From JADJNW01 sp964517175 (GTDB taxonomy: Bacteria; Bacteroidota; Bacteroidia; Chitinophagales; Saprospiraceae), in the NCBI GenBank assembly GCA_964517175.1, contig CAZFBU010000031.1:1-33148 (forward strand): a stretch of 33,148 bases of DNA. Reading direction: 5' to 3'. Position 1 is the stretch's first letter; every line of letters starts with the position of its first letter. Shown piece after piece: positions 21,288-28,874 of the stretch. The notes under the pieces were generated by a model. The model made no database searches and was not told the DNA's origin. It saw nothing but the letters and a program-made list of their open reading frames with translations. The position numbers were made by a program, and so were the translations under genes.

Positions 21288-22760
21288 ATGAAAAAGATAT
21301 TAGTAGCCAATCGTGGCGAAATAGCAATGCGCGTTTTACGTTCGGCGCGTAAAATGGGTATCCAAACCGTTGCCGTCTATTCGGAAGCCGACCGGAACAT
21401 GCCGCATGTGCGCTTTGCCGATGAGGCGGTGTGCCTGGGTGCGGCACCTTCCAAAGACTCCTATCTGCGCGGTGATAAAATCATCGAAATTGCGAAAAAA
21501 CTCGGCGTCGATGGCATCCATCCAGGGTACGGTTTTTTGAGTGAGAATGCGGGTTTCGCCCAATCGGTAGAAGATAATGGCATGATTTTCATCGGTCCGC
21601 GCCCGAAAGCCATCGAGATGATGGGCAGCAAATTGGCGGCCAAAGATGCGGTGAAAAAGTTTGACGTGCCGATGGTGCCCGGCGTTGACCATGCCGTTAC
21701 AGACATCGGAGAAGCAAAAAAAATCGCTGCCGAAATCGGCTATCCGGTACTGATCAAAGCCTCGGCCGGTGGCGGTGGCAAAGGCATGCGCGTGGTGGAA
21801 GCGGAAGCGGAATTGCAGGAACAAATGGAGCGCGCCATCAGCGAAGCAACTTCGGCCTTTGGCGATGGTTCGGTTTTTATCGAAAAATTCGTGACTTCTC
21901 CGAGGCACATCGAAATTCAGGTGCTGGCAGATGCGCATGGCAATGTGCTCTACCTGTTTGAGCGCGAATGCAGCATCCAGCGCCGCCACCAGAAGGTGGT
22001 GGAAGAAGCGCCTTCGGCAATTCTGACGCCGGAAATCCGCAAAGCGATGGGCGAAGCGGCGGTCATGGTGGCAAAATCCTGCGATTATTTGGGCGCGGGC
22101 ACGGTCGAGTTTTTGATGGATGACAAGCTGAATTTCTATTTCCTGGAAATGAATACTCGTCTGCAGGTGGAGCACCCGGTGACGGAATTTATCACCGGAC
22201 TGGATCTGGTAGAGCAGCAAATTCGCATTGCCAGGGGCGAAGAACTAACGATCAGACAGGAAGACCTGCGCATTCACGGACACTCGATCGAGCTGCGGGT
22301 GACGGCGGAAGATCCGCTGGATAATTTCCTGCCGAGCGTTGGCAAATTGAAGCGCTATCGGCCGCCAGTGGGTGAAAACATTCGCGTGGATGATGGTTAT
22401 GAAGAAGGTTTGGAAGTACCAATTTACTACGATCCGCTGCTGGCGAAGTTGATCGTCTGGGGTATCAATCGCGATGCGGCCATCCGGCGCATGCTCGAAG
22501 CGATCAGCCAATATGAAGTGGAAGGCGTTGCTACGACTTTGCCCTTCGGGCGTTTTGTGATGGAACACGATGCGTTTATCAGCGGTCAGTTTGATACGAA
22601 TTTTGTAAAACAATATTTCACCCCGGAATTGATCAAAGCGAAAGAAGCGGAAGAAGCCAGCGTAGCTGCCCGAGTGGCGTTGCAATTTTTTGAAGTCGAA
22701 AAACGACAACTGCGCGTACCGGATGTGCCACCGTCGCCTTGGTGGAAGGTGCTGCGATGA
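21288..22760 (+). CDS. accC: Biotin carboxylase subunit of acetyl-/propionyl-CoA carboxylase
   Basis: A 490-residue ATP-grasp biotin carboxylase, which carboxylates carrier-bound biotin with bicarbonate and ATP. It starts KKILVANRGEIAMRV; GIHPGYGFLSEN, the ATP-binding KASAGGGGKGMR, the catalytic FERECSIQRRHQKVVEEAP, and EMNTRLQVEHPVTE are intact. It is about 40 residues longer than E. coli AccC; the extra C-terminal tail (ending SPWWKVLR) recalls Bacteroidota acyl-CoA carboxylases. No biotin carrier (accB) or carboxyltransferase gene adjoins it, so acetyl- versus propionyl-CoA use is open. ATG at 21288 gives the family start; an in-frame TTG at 21264 is less likely. A strong terminator follows. 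Confidence 0.92.
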   Translation: MKKILVANRGEIAMRVLRSARKMGIQTVAVYSEADRNMPHVRFADEAVCLGAAPSKDSYLRGDKIIEIAKKLGVDGIHPGYGFLSENAGFAQSVEDNGMIFIGPRPKAIEMMGSKLAAKDAVKKFDVPMVPGVDHAVTDIGEAKKIAAEIGYPVLIKASAGGGGKGMRVVEAEAELQEQMERAISEATSAFGDGSVFIEKFVTSPRHIEIQVLADAHGNVLYLFERECSIQRRHQKVVEEAPSAILTPEIRKAMGEAAVMVAKSCDYLGAGTVEFLMDDKLNFYFLEMNTRLQVEHPVTEFITGLDLVEQQIRIARGEELTIRQEDLRIHGHSIELRVTAEDPLDNFLPSVGKLKRYRPPVGENIRVDDGYEEGLEVPIYYDPLLAKLIVWGINRDAAIRRMLEAISQYEVEGVATTLPFGRFVMEHDAFISGQFDTNFVKQYFTPELIKAKEAEEASVAARVALQFFEVEKRQLRVPDVPPSPWWKVLR

Positions 22761-22798
22761 CGCACGCGTAGCGCTAATCTTCGATTGGCGCGGAATGT

Positions 22799-22836
22799 AC
22801 AGGAGGAATGCTAAATCTAGTATTCCTCCTGTTTTC
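22799..22836 (+). terminator. Terminator after the biotin carboxylase gene
   Basis: ACAGGAGGAAT (22799-22809) and ATTCCTCCTGT (22822-22832) form a perfect 11-bp stem, extended by CTA/TAG in the loop, followed by TTT. The remaining spacer to the CorA start (to 23046) shows no gene or repeat. Confidence 0.85.
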
Positions 22837-23046
22837 TGAAAGTTGGCTCTTACCAATACCCCGGATTTTGCGTAATCAGCCCACCGCTTATATCCAAACA
22901 TAAAGCTTTCTTCTGAAAATTACAGGATTGAGAAAATGAACCGGATGCGATAAATTAGAAATTTATTCCATTTTGCTACAAAAAAGCGGAGCCGCAGGCT
23001 GTCAACATTGGAATTTCTCAAATACACTTCCTATATTTCTGCAAAA

Positions 23047-24000
23047 ATGCTGACTTGTTTTTATCGTACCCAAAAAGAAAACCTGACGACCACGGATGAA
23101 CAAAAAATTCTGACAATCCCTAATGAGCAGATCGTCTGGATTGATTTGTACAACTCTTCAGAAAAAGAAAGAATGGCCGTGGAGGAAAAACTGGGCATCG
23201 AGTTGTTTACCCGGCAGGAAGCCGAAGAAATCGAGAGCAGTTCCAGGTATTTTGAAAATGAACAGGAAATCAACGCCAATCTCAATTACATTTACAAGCG
23301 CGAAGACGGGCGCTATGCCACCGATCCGGTGTCTTTTATTCTGAAATCCAGGCTGCTGGTCACGCAGCGCAATATTCCCCTGCGGTCTTTCGAAGAGACT
23401 AAGCGCTTGTTTCGTATCAGCAAGAAAGAAAATATGACCGGATATACCTTATTCTTGGCAATGTTTGAAGCTCGAATTGACGTGGAAGCGGACTTCCTGG
23501 AGGATTTGTCGAAGAAGATTTATGCCGTTGGAAAAAACCTGGCGCTGGATAAAAAACTGGATGAGGATGTTTTAATCGAAATTTACAATTTTCAGGAAAT
23601 TATGATCCTTTTTCGGGAAGTGACGGGCGAGCTGAAGCGTTTGTTTTCTTCCATTTTGCGCAGCGAATATTTTCCGATGGATGAGTACGAGAAGATTCGG
23701 GTGCTCATCAAAGATGCGGACTCGCTGTTGCAGCATACTTCTTTCAACTTTGAGCGGCTGGAGTACTTGCAGAATACATTTCTGGGGTTGATTGAAATCG
23801 AGCAGAGCCAGATTATCAAAATATTTTCGGTGATGGCGGTCGTTATCATGCCGCCCACACTGATCGCCAGCATGTACGGGATGAACTTTCGCGTGATGCC
23901 GGAGTTGGAGTGGCCGTACGGCTATCCGTTTGCCATCGGTATGATGATTTTGTCGGCGGTTGTCACTTTGCTCTATTTCCGACGAAAGAAATGGCTCTGA
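23047..24000 (+). CDS. corA: CorA-family divalent metal transporter
   Basis: A 317-residue CorA-type protein, normally a pentameric Mg2+/Co2+ channel in the inner membrane. The long cytoplasmic N-terminal alpha/beta domain and helical stalk are followed by two C-terminal membrane helices. The signature YGMNF (G278-M279-N280) sits between them. The cytosolic C-terminus is basic (RRKKW). ATG at 23047 is preferred; the frame also allows a TTG at 23008, adding 13 residues. The next gene starts 38 bases downstream on the same strand and may be cotranscribed. Confidence 0.93.
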   Translation: MLTCFYRTQKENLTTTDEQKILTIPNEQIVWIDLYNSSEKERMAVEEKLGIELFTRQEAEEIESSSRYFENEQEINANLNYIYKREDGRYATDPVSFILKSRLLVTQRNIPLRSFEETKRLFRISKKENMTGYTLFLAMFEARIDVEADFLEDLSKKIYAVGKNLALDKKLDEDVLIEIYNFQEIMILFREVTGELKRLFSSILRSEYFPMDEYEKIRVLIKDADSLLQHTSFNFERLEYLQNTFLGLIEIEQSQIIKIFSVMAVVIMPPTLIASMYGMNFRVMPELEWPYGYPFAIGMMILSAVVTLLYFRRKKWL

Positions 24001-24038
24001 AAAACGTTCTATTTGAAATCGATAAAAAACTGTTTTTT

Positions 24039-24698
24039 ATGAAAAAAATCACTTGGGTATTATTGTTCGGATTATTGGTGGCTGCAAACCTGCGGGCGCA
24101 GCGCAGTCTGCAGATAGCTCTGTTGAAATACAACGGCGGTGGCGACTGGTATGCAGTAGTGGATGCTTTGCAAAATCTGACTGATTTTTGTAATCAAAAC
24201 CTCGACATGAATTTCGACCTCGACTACGCAACGGTGGAAGTCGGAAGTGCCGAAATCTTCAACTATCCTTTTCTTTTTATGACCGGCCACGGCAATATTG
24301 TGCTTTCTGATGGCGAAGCGGAAAACCTGCGCAATTATCTGCTGGGCGGCGGTTTTTTGTATGTGGATGATGATTACGGCATGGAGAAATATTTTCAGGT
24401 AGCGATCAAAAAAGTATTTCCGGAGAAGGAACTGATTGAATTGCCTTATGAGCATCCGGTTTACAATCAGAAGTACAAATTTAATAATGGCATTCCCAAA
24501 GTACACGAACACGATAACGAACCGCCGCGAACCTACGCCATCCTGCACGAAGGGCGGGTGGTCGTGCTTTTTACGGTAGAAAGCAACATCAGCGACGGCT
24601 GGGAGTCGGAAGAAGTGCACAATAATCCGGAACCGGTGCGCCGGGTTTCCCTGCAAATGGGTGCGAATATTGTGCAGTATGCGTTTACGCACGGGTGA
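24039..24698 (+). CDS. Exported DUF4159 protein
   Basis: A 219-residue protein with a signal peptide (MKKITWVLLFGLLVAANLRA, cleaved near AQ) and a DUF4159 domain covering the rest: GGGDWYAVVDALQNL, FLFMTGHGNIVLSDGEAENLRNYLLGGGFLYVDDDYG, and ELPYEHPVYNQKY. The glycine-rich GGGFLYVDD segment recalls the glutamine-amidotransferase-like fold, but a catalytic Cys is not evident. The molecular function is not known. In other Bacteroidota, DUF4159 genes often sit with MoxR/DUF58 clusters; here it follows corA instead. The frame is open to 23910, but that part overlaps corA, so ATG at 24039 is the start. Confidence 0.85.
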   Translation: MKKITWVLLFGLLVAANLRAQRSLQIALLKYNGGGDWYAVVDALQNLTDFCNQNLDMNFDLDYATVEVGSAEIFNYPFLFMTGHGNIVLSDGEAENLRNYLLGGGFLYVDDDYGMEKYFQVAIKKVFPEKELIELPYEHPVYNQKYKFNNGIPKVHEHDNEPPRTYAILHEGRVVVLFTVESNISDGWESEEVHNNPEPVRRVSLQMGANIVQYAFTHG

Positions 24699-24705
24699 CT
24701 CATAC

Positions 24706-24723
24706 CGGCGACTTCAGTCGCCG
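24706..24723. repeat. Perfect palindrome CGGCGACTTCAGTCGCCG
   Basis: A 7-bp G+C-rich stem with a TTCA loop, 8 bases after the DUF4159 stop. There is no T-run, so it is more like a dispersed palindromic repeat than a terminator. The rest of the 244-base spacer holds only weak short open frames. Confidence 0.5.
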
Positions 24724-24942
24724 ATCTTGCACAAATTAATGTACTGATTTGCATTTCATGTAAAGGTTAAAAAACGTTAAAGCGCTTTTTCACGGTCAAA
24801 TCTGAAATGTCTAATTGCCTCTAAAAAGTGTGACTTCTTCGGCGTAACAGGAGCATGACAAAAGTCAAGTGTTGGCATTGCAAAAATCATCGCCAAAACG
24901 GAAATGAAGGTGTAAGTTATACGGAATCAATTCCGAAAAGCG

Positions 24943-25893
24943 ATGCGGACACGAACGAGAACAAATTGGATCATGCTCTTCGCCATTCTGGTTATCGTAC
25001 TGGCGGTGATGGGTATGTTTTTCTTGCTGACCATTGACCAGGAGCGCCGGGCTACGGCAGATGCGTCAGAAAGAGCGCTGCCCGAACTTCCGCTCGACAC
25101 TGTGATTGTGCCATTTGATGTTCCGTTGAATTGCTACTTTGATTATCTGGACAGCCTCGTCGCGGCTTATGATACCCTTGCGCCTTATCAACTTTCCGAG
25201 CATTTGCTGGTGCGGTTCAATTCCTGGATTATCGATACGCTGGAGAATACCGATTATTATCGAATGATGGCGCGGGATAGCTTTGCGTATGATCAGCGCG
25301 ATCTGATCGTTTTAAAGCAAGGCGATACCCTTTTTATTCCAAATGCCGATCAGGCAAATATTTATCAGGAATATCAGCAAGACATTGTGCTGGATTTGAA
25401 TATCCCGGAATTCAAGCTACGCATCTGGGATGGAACGGATACACTTTACACCTTGCCCGTGCGCGTAGGGCGCAATGAGCGCAAATACCTGGAAATGAGC
25501 GGGCGTGTGACGGATTTGCGCACCAAGCCCGGATGGGGAGAAATTGTGCGCCTGAATCGCAACCCGGCTTTTATCGATCCGTCTTCCGGCAGGTATTTTA
25601 CGCATACCCGACGCGACGACGGCAAGACGACCATTATGCCACTCATTCCCTGGATTGAACCGGAGATAGGTGGTCAGCGGCATGGACACCTCATTCATCC
25701 CACTACCAACCCAAAAACCCTGGGCAAGCCCTATTCCAATGGCTGTATCGGTGTGCGCGAAGGTGACATGTGGCGGATTTATTACTACGCACCGGTCGGT
25801 ACGAAAGTACATTTTCGGTATGATCTGAAGATCGTGAATGATAAAGGGGATACGATTCGCCTGCGGGATATTTATCGCTATGGCACAAAATAA
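24943..25893 (+). CDS. Membrane-anchored L,D-transpeptidase (YkuD domain)
   Basis: A 316-residue protein with one N-terminal transmembrane helix (about residues 9-31) and no cleavage site, so it is anchored with the catalytic part in the periplasm. The YkuD domain spans about 145-300: LDLNIPEFKLRIWDG, PVRVGRNERKYLEMSG, HGHLIHPTT, and the active-site loop YSNGCIGVREGD with nucleophile C268. The arginine that usually follows the Cys-Val/Ile is displaced (CIGVR), which I associate with a subfamily common in Bacteroidota. Likely role: 3-3 peptidoglycan crosslinks or attachment of proteins to peptidoglycan. It is not obviously in an operon. Confidence 0.87.
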   Translation: MRTRTRTNWIMLFAILVIVLAVMGMFFLLTIDQERRATADASERALPELPLDTVIVPFDVPLNCYFDYLDSLVAAYDTLAPYQLSEHLLVRFNSWIIDTLENTDYYRMMARDSFAYDQRDLIVLKQGDTLFIPNADQANIYQEYQQDIVLDLNIPEFKLRIWDGTDTLYTLPVRVGRNERKYLEMSGRVTDLRTKPGWGEIVRLNRNPAFIDPSSGRYFTHTRRDDGKTTIMPLIPWIEPEIGGQRHGHLIHPTTNPKTLGKPYSNGCIGVREGDMWRIYYYAPVGTKVHFRYDLKIVNDKGDTIRLRDIYRYGTK

Positions 25894-26024
25894 GGTAGAA
25901 CAGGGTAGGCGCGAGCAAAATTTTCTTCCGTTTTAAAATTAAAATACACGCCAGAACCATATAAAAACAGCCCGATTTTCTTATTTTCGCTGCCGCTTTC
26001 AATCAAATTAAACCTAACAACCGT

Positions 26025-26915
26025 ATGAAAAATATTAGCGTAATTGGTGCGGGTACGATGGGCAATGGTATCGCGCACGTATTTGCCATGCATGGCTTTT
26101 CCGTCTTCCTGGTGGATGTTTCGCAGGATGCACTGGACCGGGCAATGAGCACCATTGGCAAAAACCTGGACCGGATGATCAAGAAAGAAAAAATCACCGA
26201 AGCCGACAAGGCAGCAACACTTGACAATATCAAGACTTTTACCACCATCAAAGAGGGTGTTGGCAATGCCGAACTCGTAGTGGAAGCGGCAACGGAAAAC
26301 ACCCATTTGAAATTTGACATCTTTCGCCAACTGGACGAGCACGCTCCGGCAGTAGCGATTTTGGCCAGCAATACTTCTTCTATTTCCATTACAAAAATTG
26401 CAGCGGTTACCAAGCGTCCGGAAAAAGTAATCGGCATGCACTTTATGAATCCGGTCCCGGTGATGAAACTCGTAGAGGTAATTAGAGGATATTCCACAAC
26501 CGACGAAGTTACAAAACTGGTTTTCGATCTGTCCAAACAGCTTGGGAAAGTTCCGGTAGAAGTGAATGATTATCCGGGGTTTATTGCCAATCGCATCCTC
26601 ATGCCCATGATCAACGAAGCGATCTATTCCCTGTACGAAAGCGTAGCCGGCGTGGAAGAAATCGACACCGTAATGAAACTTGGAATGGCGCATCCCATGG
26701 GGCCGCTGCAATTGGCTGATTTTATCGGGCTGGATGTTTGCCTGTCTATCCTGCACGTACTGCACGATGGTTTTGGAAATCCGAAATATGCGCCTTGTCC
26801 GCTGTTGGTGAATATGGTGACGGCCGGAAAACTCGGCGTGAAGTCCGGGGAAGGTTTCTACGATTACTCGCAGGGCACAAAGGACCTGATCGTATCGGGC
26901 AACTTCAGGAAATAG
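26025..26915 (+). CDS. 3-hydroxyacyl-CoA (3-hydroxybutyryl-CoA) dehydrogenase
   Basis: A 296-residue stand-alone NAD-dependent dehydrogenase that oxidises 3-hydroxyacyl-CoA to 3-ketoacyl-CoA, or the reverse. The Rossmann motif is VIGAGTMGNGIAHVFA (about residues 6-21). The catalytic region has SNTSSISI (S117) and H139 in GMHFMNPVPVMKLVEV. The C-terminal dimerisation domain follows (DYPGFIANRILMPMINEA, AHPMGPLQLADFIGLD, GVKSGEGFYDYS). It could serve fatty acid breakdown or butyrate-type metabolism; no thiolase or crotonase gene is adjacent. A TATTTTCG sequence 40-50 bases upstream is a weak -7 candidate. Confidence 0.95.
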   Translation: MKNISVIGAGTMGNGIAHVFAMHGFSVFLVDVSQDALDRAMSTIGKNLDRMIKKEKITEADKAATLDNIKTFTTIKEGVGNAELVVEAATENTHLKFDIFRQLDEHAPAVAILASNTSSISITKIAAVTKRPEKVIGMHFMNPVPVMKLVEVIRGYSTTDEVTKLVFDLSKQLGKVPVEVNDYPGFIANRILMPMINEAIYSLYESVAGVEEIDTVMKLGMAHPMGPLQLADFIGLDVCLSILHVLHDGFGNPKYAPCPLLVNMVTAGKLGVKSGEGFYDYSQGTKDLIVSGNFRK

Positions 26916-26990
26916 CGGCAGCTTTCGTTCGGCGATAAATTCAGGGAGTTGTACCTGTTTTCGCTACGGACAAGCAAGGAAAAAAGTAAG

Positions 26991-27022
26991 AAGGGGCGTT
27001 GAGCGGCGGTTAACGCCCCTTT
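26991..27022. terminator. Bidirectional terminator between the dehydrogenase and PspA-like genes
   Basis: AAGGGGCGTT (26991-27000) pairs perfectly with AACGCCCCTT (27012-27021) and is followed by T's; an A-rich run precedes it. It separates two convergent genes and can serve both. Confidence 0.85.
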
Positions 27023-27027
27023 ATCGT

Positions 27028-28056
27028 TTAATTGAAAAGGTTGTCATAGCTTCCGCTACCGCCTCTACTTTGTTCGCGTTTTTCCGGCTCTGCCTGGCGG
27101 CTGTTCAGGTCGAGCGAATCGTCGGTAGAAATCCGGGGTGATTCGAGCAGCATAAGTGTACTTTCCTTTTCCCATTTTTCCAGCATTTGCAAGCCTTCAT
27201 CCTGATAAATGCCTTGCTGCAAATCTACTGAATCCATAAAATTGGCGGACATTTCCATGAAACGCTCCATTTCACCCACTTTGTTGGCGACGTCCTCCGT
27301 AATGGATTCCATCGCCTGATCGAACATCGCGCGTTTGTCCGGATCGCCGCTGATTACGCTCATCGCCGATTTCATAGCGGAGTGCGAAGCCCGGATTGCT
27401 TTGCGTTCCTGCTCTTTCAGTTTGACCTGATCCTTCGTATCTTCCAGCAGAATTTCCGAGTTCTGATGCATTTTATTCAAGATGCGGTACAGGATTTCCA
27501 TTTTCTGGAGCAATGCGTTATATTTTTCATTGCTTTCTTTCAGGCGAGCCGCTTTGCGAGAAGAAAGCAGCAGTTGGTTGTCGTTACCTTTGTCGCGTGC
27601 TGCACTGGCGAGCTTCATATTCTGCTCAATTTCCTCGGTGTTTTTTTCTACCAGGCTTTGTAGTTGTCGCATTTGTCCGCGAATGGCGCCAATCTGCTTG
27701 CGCAATTTCACCAAGTTATCCTGCATATCTTCGATATAGCTCTTCAGGATACCAATCGGATCGATCTGCACAAACCAACTCGTGATCGCCCGCATCACAC
27801 TTTTATAGCTGTACCAAACGAGGTTGCGCATTTTTGGATCGAGCACCATGTAGGCGATTGCGCCCAGCACAAGGAGCATCAGCGCCAGGTACAGTGTGTT
27901 TTGCAACAATGGAATCAGCACCGGCAGTGCGCTGTACAGTAAGAAGCCGCCCCCGCCGATCAAAGCAATTAAAAATATGGCTCCGGTTATGCCTTCCGGG
28001 CGCTTCCAGAATGATTTTTTCTTGAATTCGGGATTTTGAAATTGGGTATCGGACAT
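27028..28056 (-). CDS. Membrane-anchored PspA/IM30-like coiled-coil protein
   Basis: A 342-residue protein. Two N-terminal transmembrane helices (about residues 23-42 and 53-72) precede a long helical region (about 100-300). That region has a PspA/Vipp1 pattern: DPIGILKSYIEDMQDNLVKLRKQIG, then a long heptad hairpin and further helices (AMESITEDVANKVGEMERFM). PspA/Vipp1 proteins belong to the ESCRT-III superfamily and remodel or protect membranes under stress. Normal PspA is about 220 residues and lacks membrane helices, so this is a fused or divergent architecture. The C-tail is polar and probably disordered. It lies downstream of a second coiled-coil gene (28153-28704) on the same strand, with a hairpin-forming spacer of 96 bases. 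The PspA link is by pattern only. Confidence 0.65.
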   Translation of the reverse strand: MSDTQFQNPEFKKKSFWKRPEGITGAIFLIALIGGGGFLLYSALPVLIPLLQNTLYLALMLLVLGAIAYMVLDPKMRNLVWYSYKSVMRAITSWFVQIDPIGILKSYIEDMQDNLVKLRKQIGAIRGQMRQLQSLVEKNTEEIEQNMKLASAARDKGNDNQLLLSSRKAARLKESNEKYNALLQKMEILYRILNKMHQNSEILLEDTKDQVKLKEQERKAIRASHSAMKSAMSVISGDPDKRAMFDQAMESITEDVANKVGEMERFMEMSANFMDSVDLQQGIYQDEGLQMLEKWEKESTLMLLESPRISTDDSLDLNSRQAEPEKREQSRGGSGSYDNLFN

Positions 28057-28087
28057 TTGAAATTATGGTTATTTATTATTTATTATT

Positions 28088-28147
28088 TGTTATTTGTTAT
28101 TTGTCATTGGGTAGAAAAAGGTCCAATTAACAAAATAACAAATAACA
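28088..28147. repeat. AT-rich inverted repeat with GGGTAGAAAA loop
   Basis: Tandem TTATTTG units ending in TGTTATTTGTCATTGG (28095-28110) pair with CCAATTAACAAAATAACAA (28123-28141) and following bases. The stem is about 23 bp with few mismatches and one bulge. The loop holds GTAGAAAAAGG. It lies between two minus-strand coiled-coil genes. Confidence 0.7.
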
Positions 28148-28152
28148 CTTTT

Positions 28153-28704
28153 TTACAAATATTCATTAATGTTTTCTATATCTTTATCGATTTGATTTAT
28201 AATGCTTTTTAACGCAAATTCAAAATTATCGCGCGTCGATTCGATCTTCTCCACGGCAGACTTAATATCGCTGTCGGCATTGGCGATCACGCTTTCGTAC
28301 TCGGCAATCTTTTGTTGCATTTCCTTGATTTTCTGCTGGTATTCTGCCACTTGCTTTTTCAGCTTTACCACTTCTTCCTGCTTTGCTTTTACACGCTGGT
28401 TCGTGTTTTTTTCCAGCGCTGCATCAAATTTTTTCTTTTCGCTGTTTAAAATATTTTTGTAATGCTCCGCAGTTTTTACGAGCTTTTCTTTCGTCAATCC
28501 AACCGTTGCCGCAGTGGCATAAGCCGATTTGAACGCCACAGATTCTTCCATGTCCATTGCCATCAGCGCTCCCAGCGATTGCTTGAATTCGATGTAGTCG
28601 AAGCCGGGTAGATTATTTTTTTCCAATGCTTTGGTCAGAAAATCAGCGCTTTTCTCATCCAAACCGTGGGCGTCGCCGAATAACTTTTTCAGGTCTTTCT
28701 GCAT
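28153..28704 (-). CDS. Coiled-coil protein of unknown function
   Basis: A 183-residue soluble, highly charged protein. The N-terminal 75 residues are a compact helical segment (LKKLFGDAHGLDEKSADFLTKAL, MDMEESVAFKSAYATAATVGLTKEKL). Residues about 80-180 form a strong coiled coil (KQEEVVKLKKQVAEYQQKIKEMQQKIAEY). It has no signal peptide or membrane helix. It is the upstream member of a minus-strand pair with the PspA-like gene, suggesting a joint role, perhaps as a cytosolic partner of the membrane-anchored protein (inference). I do not recognise a named family. Confidence 0.75.
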   Translation of the reverse strand: MQKDLKKLFGDAHGLDEKSADFLTKALEKNNLPGFDYIEFKQSLGALMAMDMEESVAFKSAYATAATVGLTKEKLVKTAEHYKNILNSEKKKFDAALEKNTNQRVKAKQEEVVKLKKQVAEYQQKIKEMQQKIAEYESVIANADSDIKSAVEKIESTRDNFEFALKSIINQIDKDIENINEYL

Positions 28705-28804
28705 AATACTTGATGCTATGGTTTCTTTAGATTTTCCGGATATCTCGGTTTCTATTGCAAATTAAACGAAAATGAATTTAAAAAGGATACAATTTATCGA
28801 TAAT

Positions 28805-28850
28805 CATGGGTAGAAACTAGATTTTAGACGTCAGGAATTAGATTTTAGGG
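28805..28850. repeat. ATGGGTAGAAA tag plus direct repeat TAGATTTTAG
   Basis: ATGGGTAGAAA is followed by TAGATTTTAG at 28818-28827 and again at 28839-28848, 21 bases apart and separated by ACGTCAGGAAT. It lies in the spacer between sbcC and the coiled-coil gene. The tag resembles that in the 15324-15544 repeat and the loop at 28105-28120. Confidence 0.5.
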
Positions 28851-28874
28851 TATTTCAAAACTCACAATCACCCA

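Noticed and set aside
21336..22220. Long open antisense frame (about 294 codons) inside the biotin carboxylase gene
   Set aside because: Its translation is His/Phe/Arg-rich with no domain pattern, and the opposite strand encodes a fully conserved AccC. It is a codon-bias shadow.
24855..25037. Small open frame with a CWHC motif upstream of the L,D-transpeptidase
   Set aside because: It overlaps the transpeptidase start in another frame and has only one Cys pair and no conserved context.
25878..26765. Long open antisense frame (about 295 codons) opposite the 3-hydroxyacyl-CoA dehydrogenase gene
   Set aside because: The plus-strand gene is unambiguous; the antisense translation is compositionally odd and crosses the intergenic promoter region.
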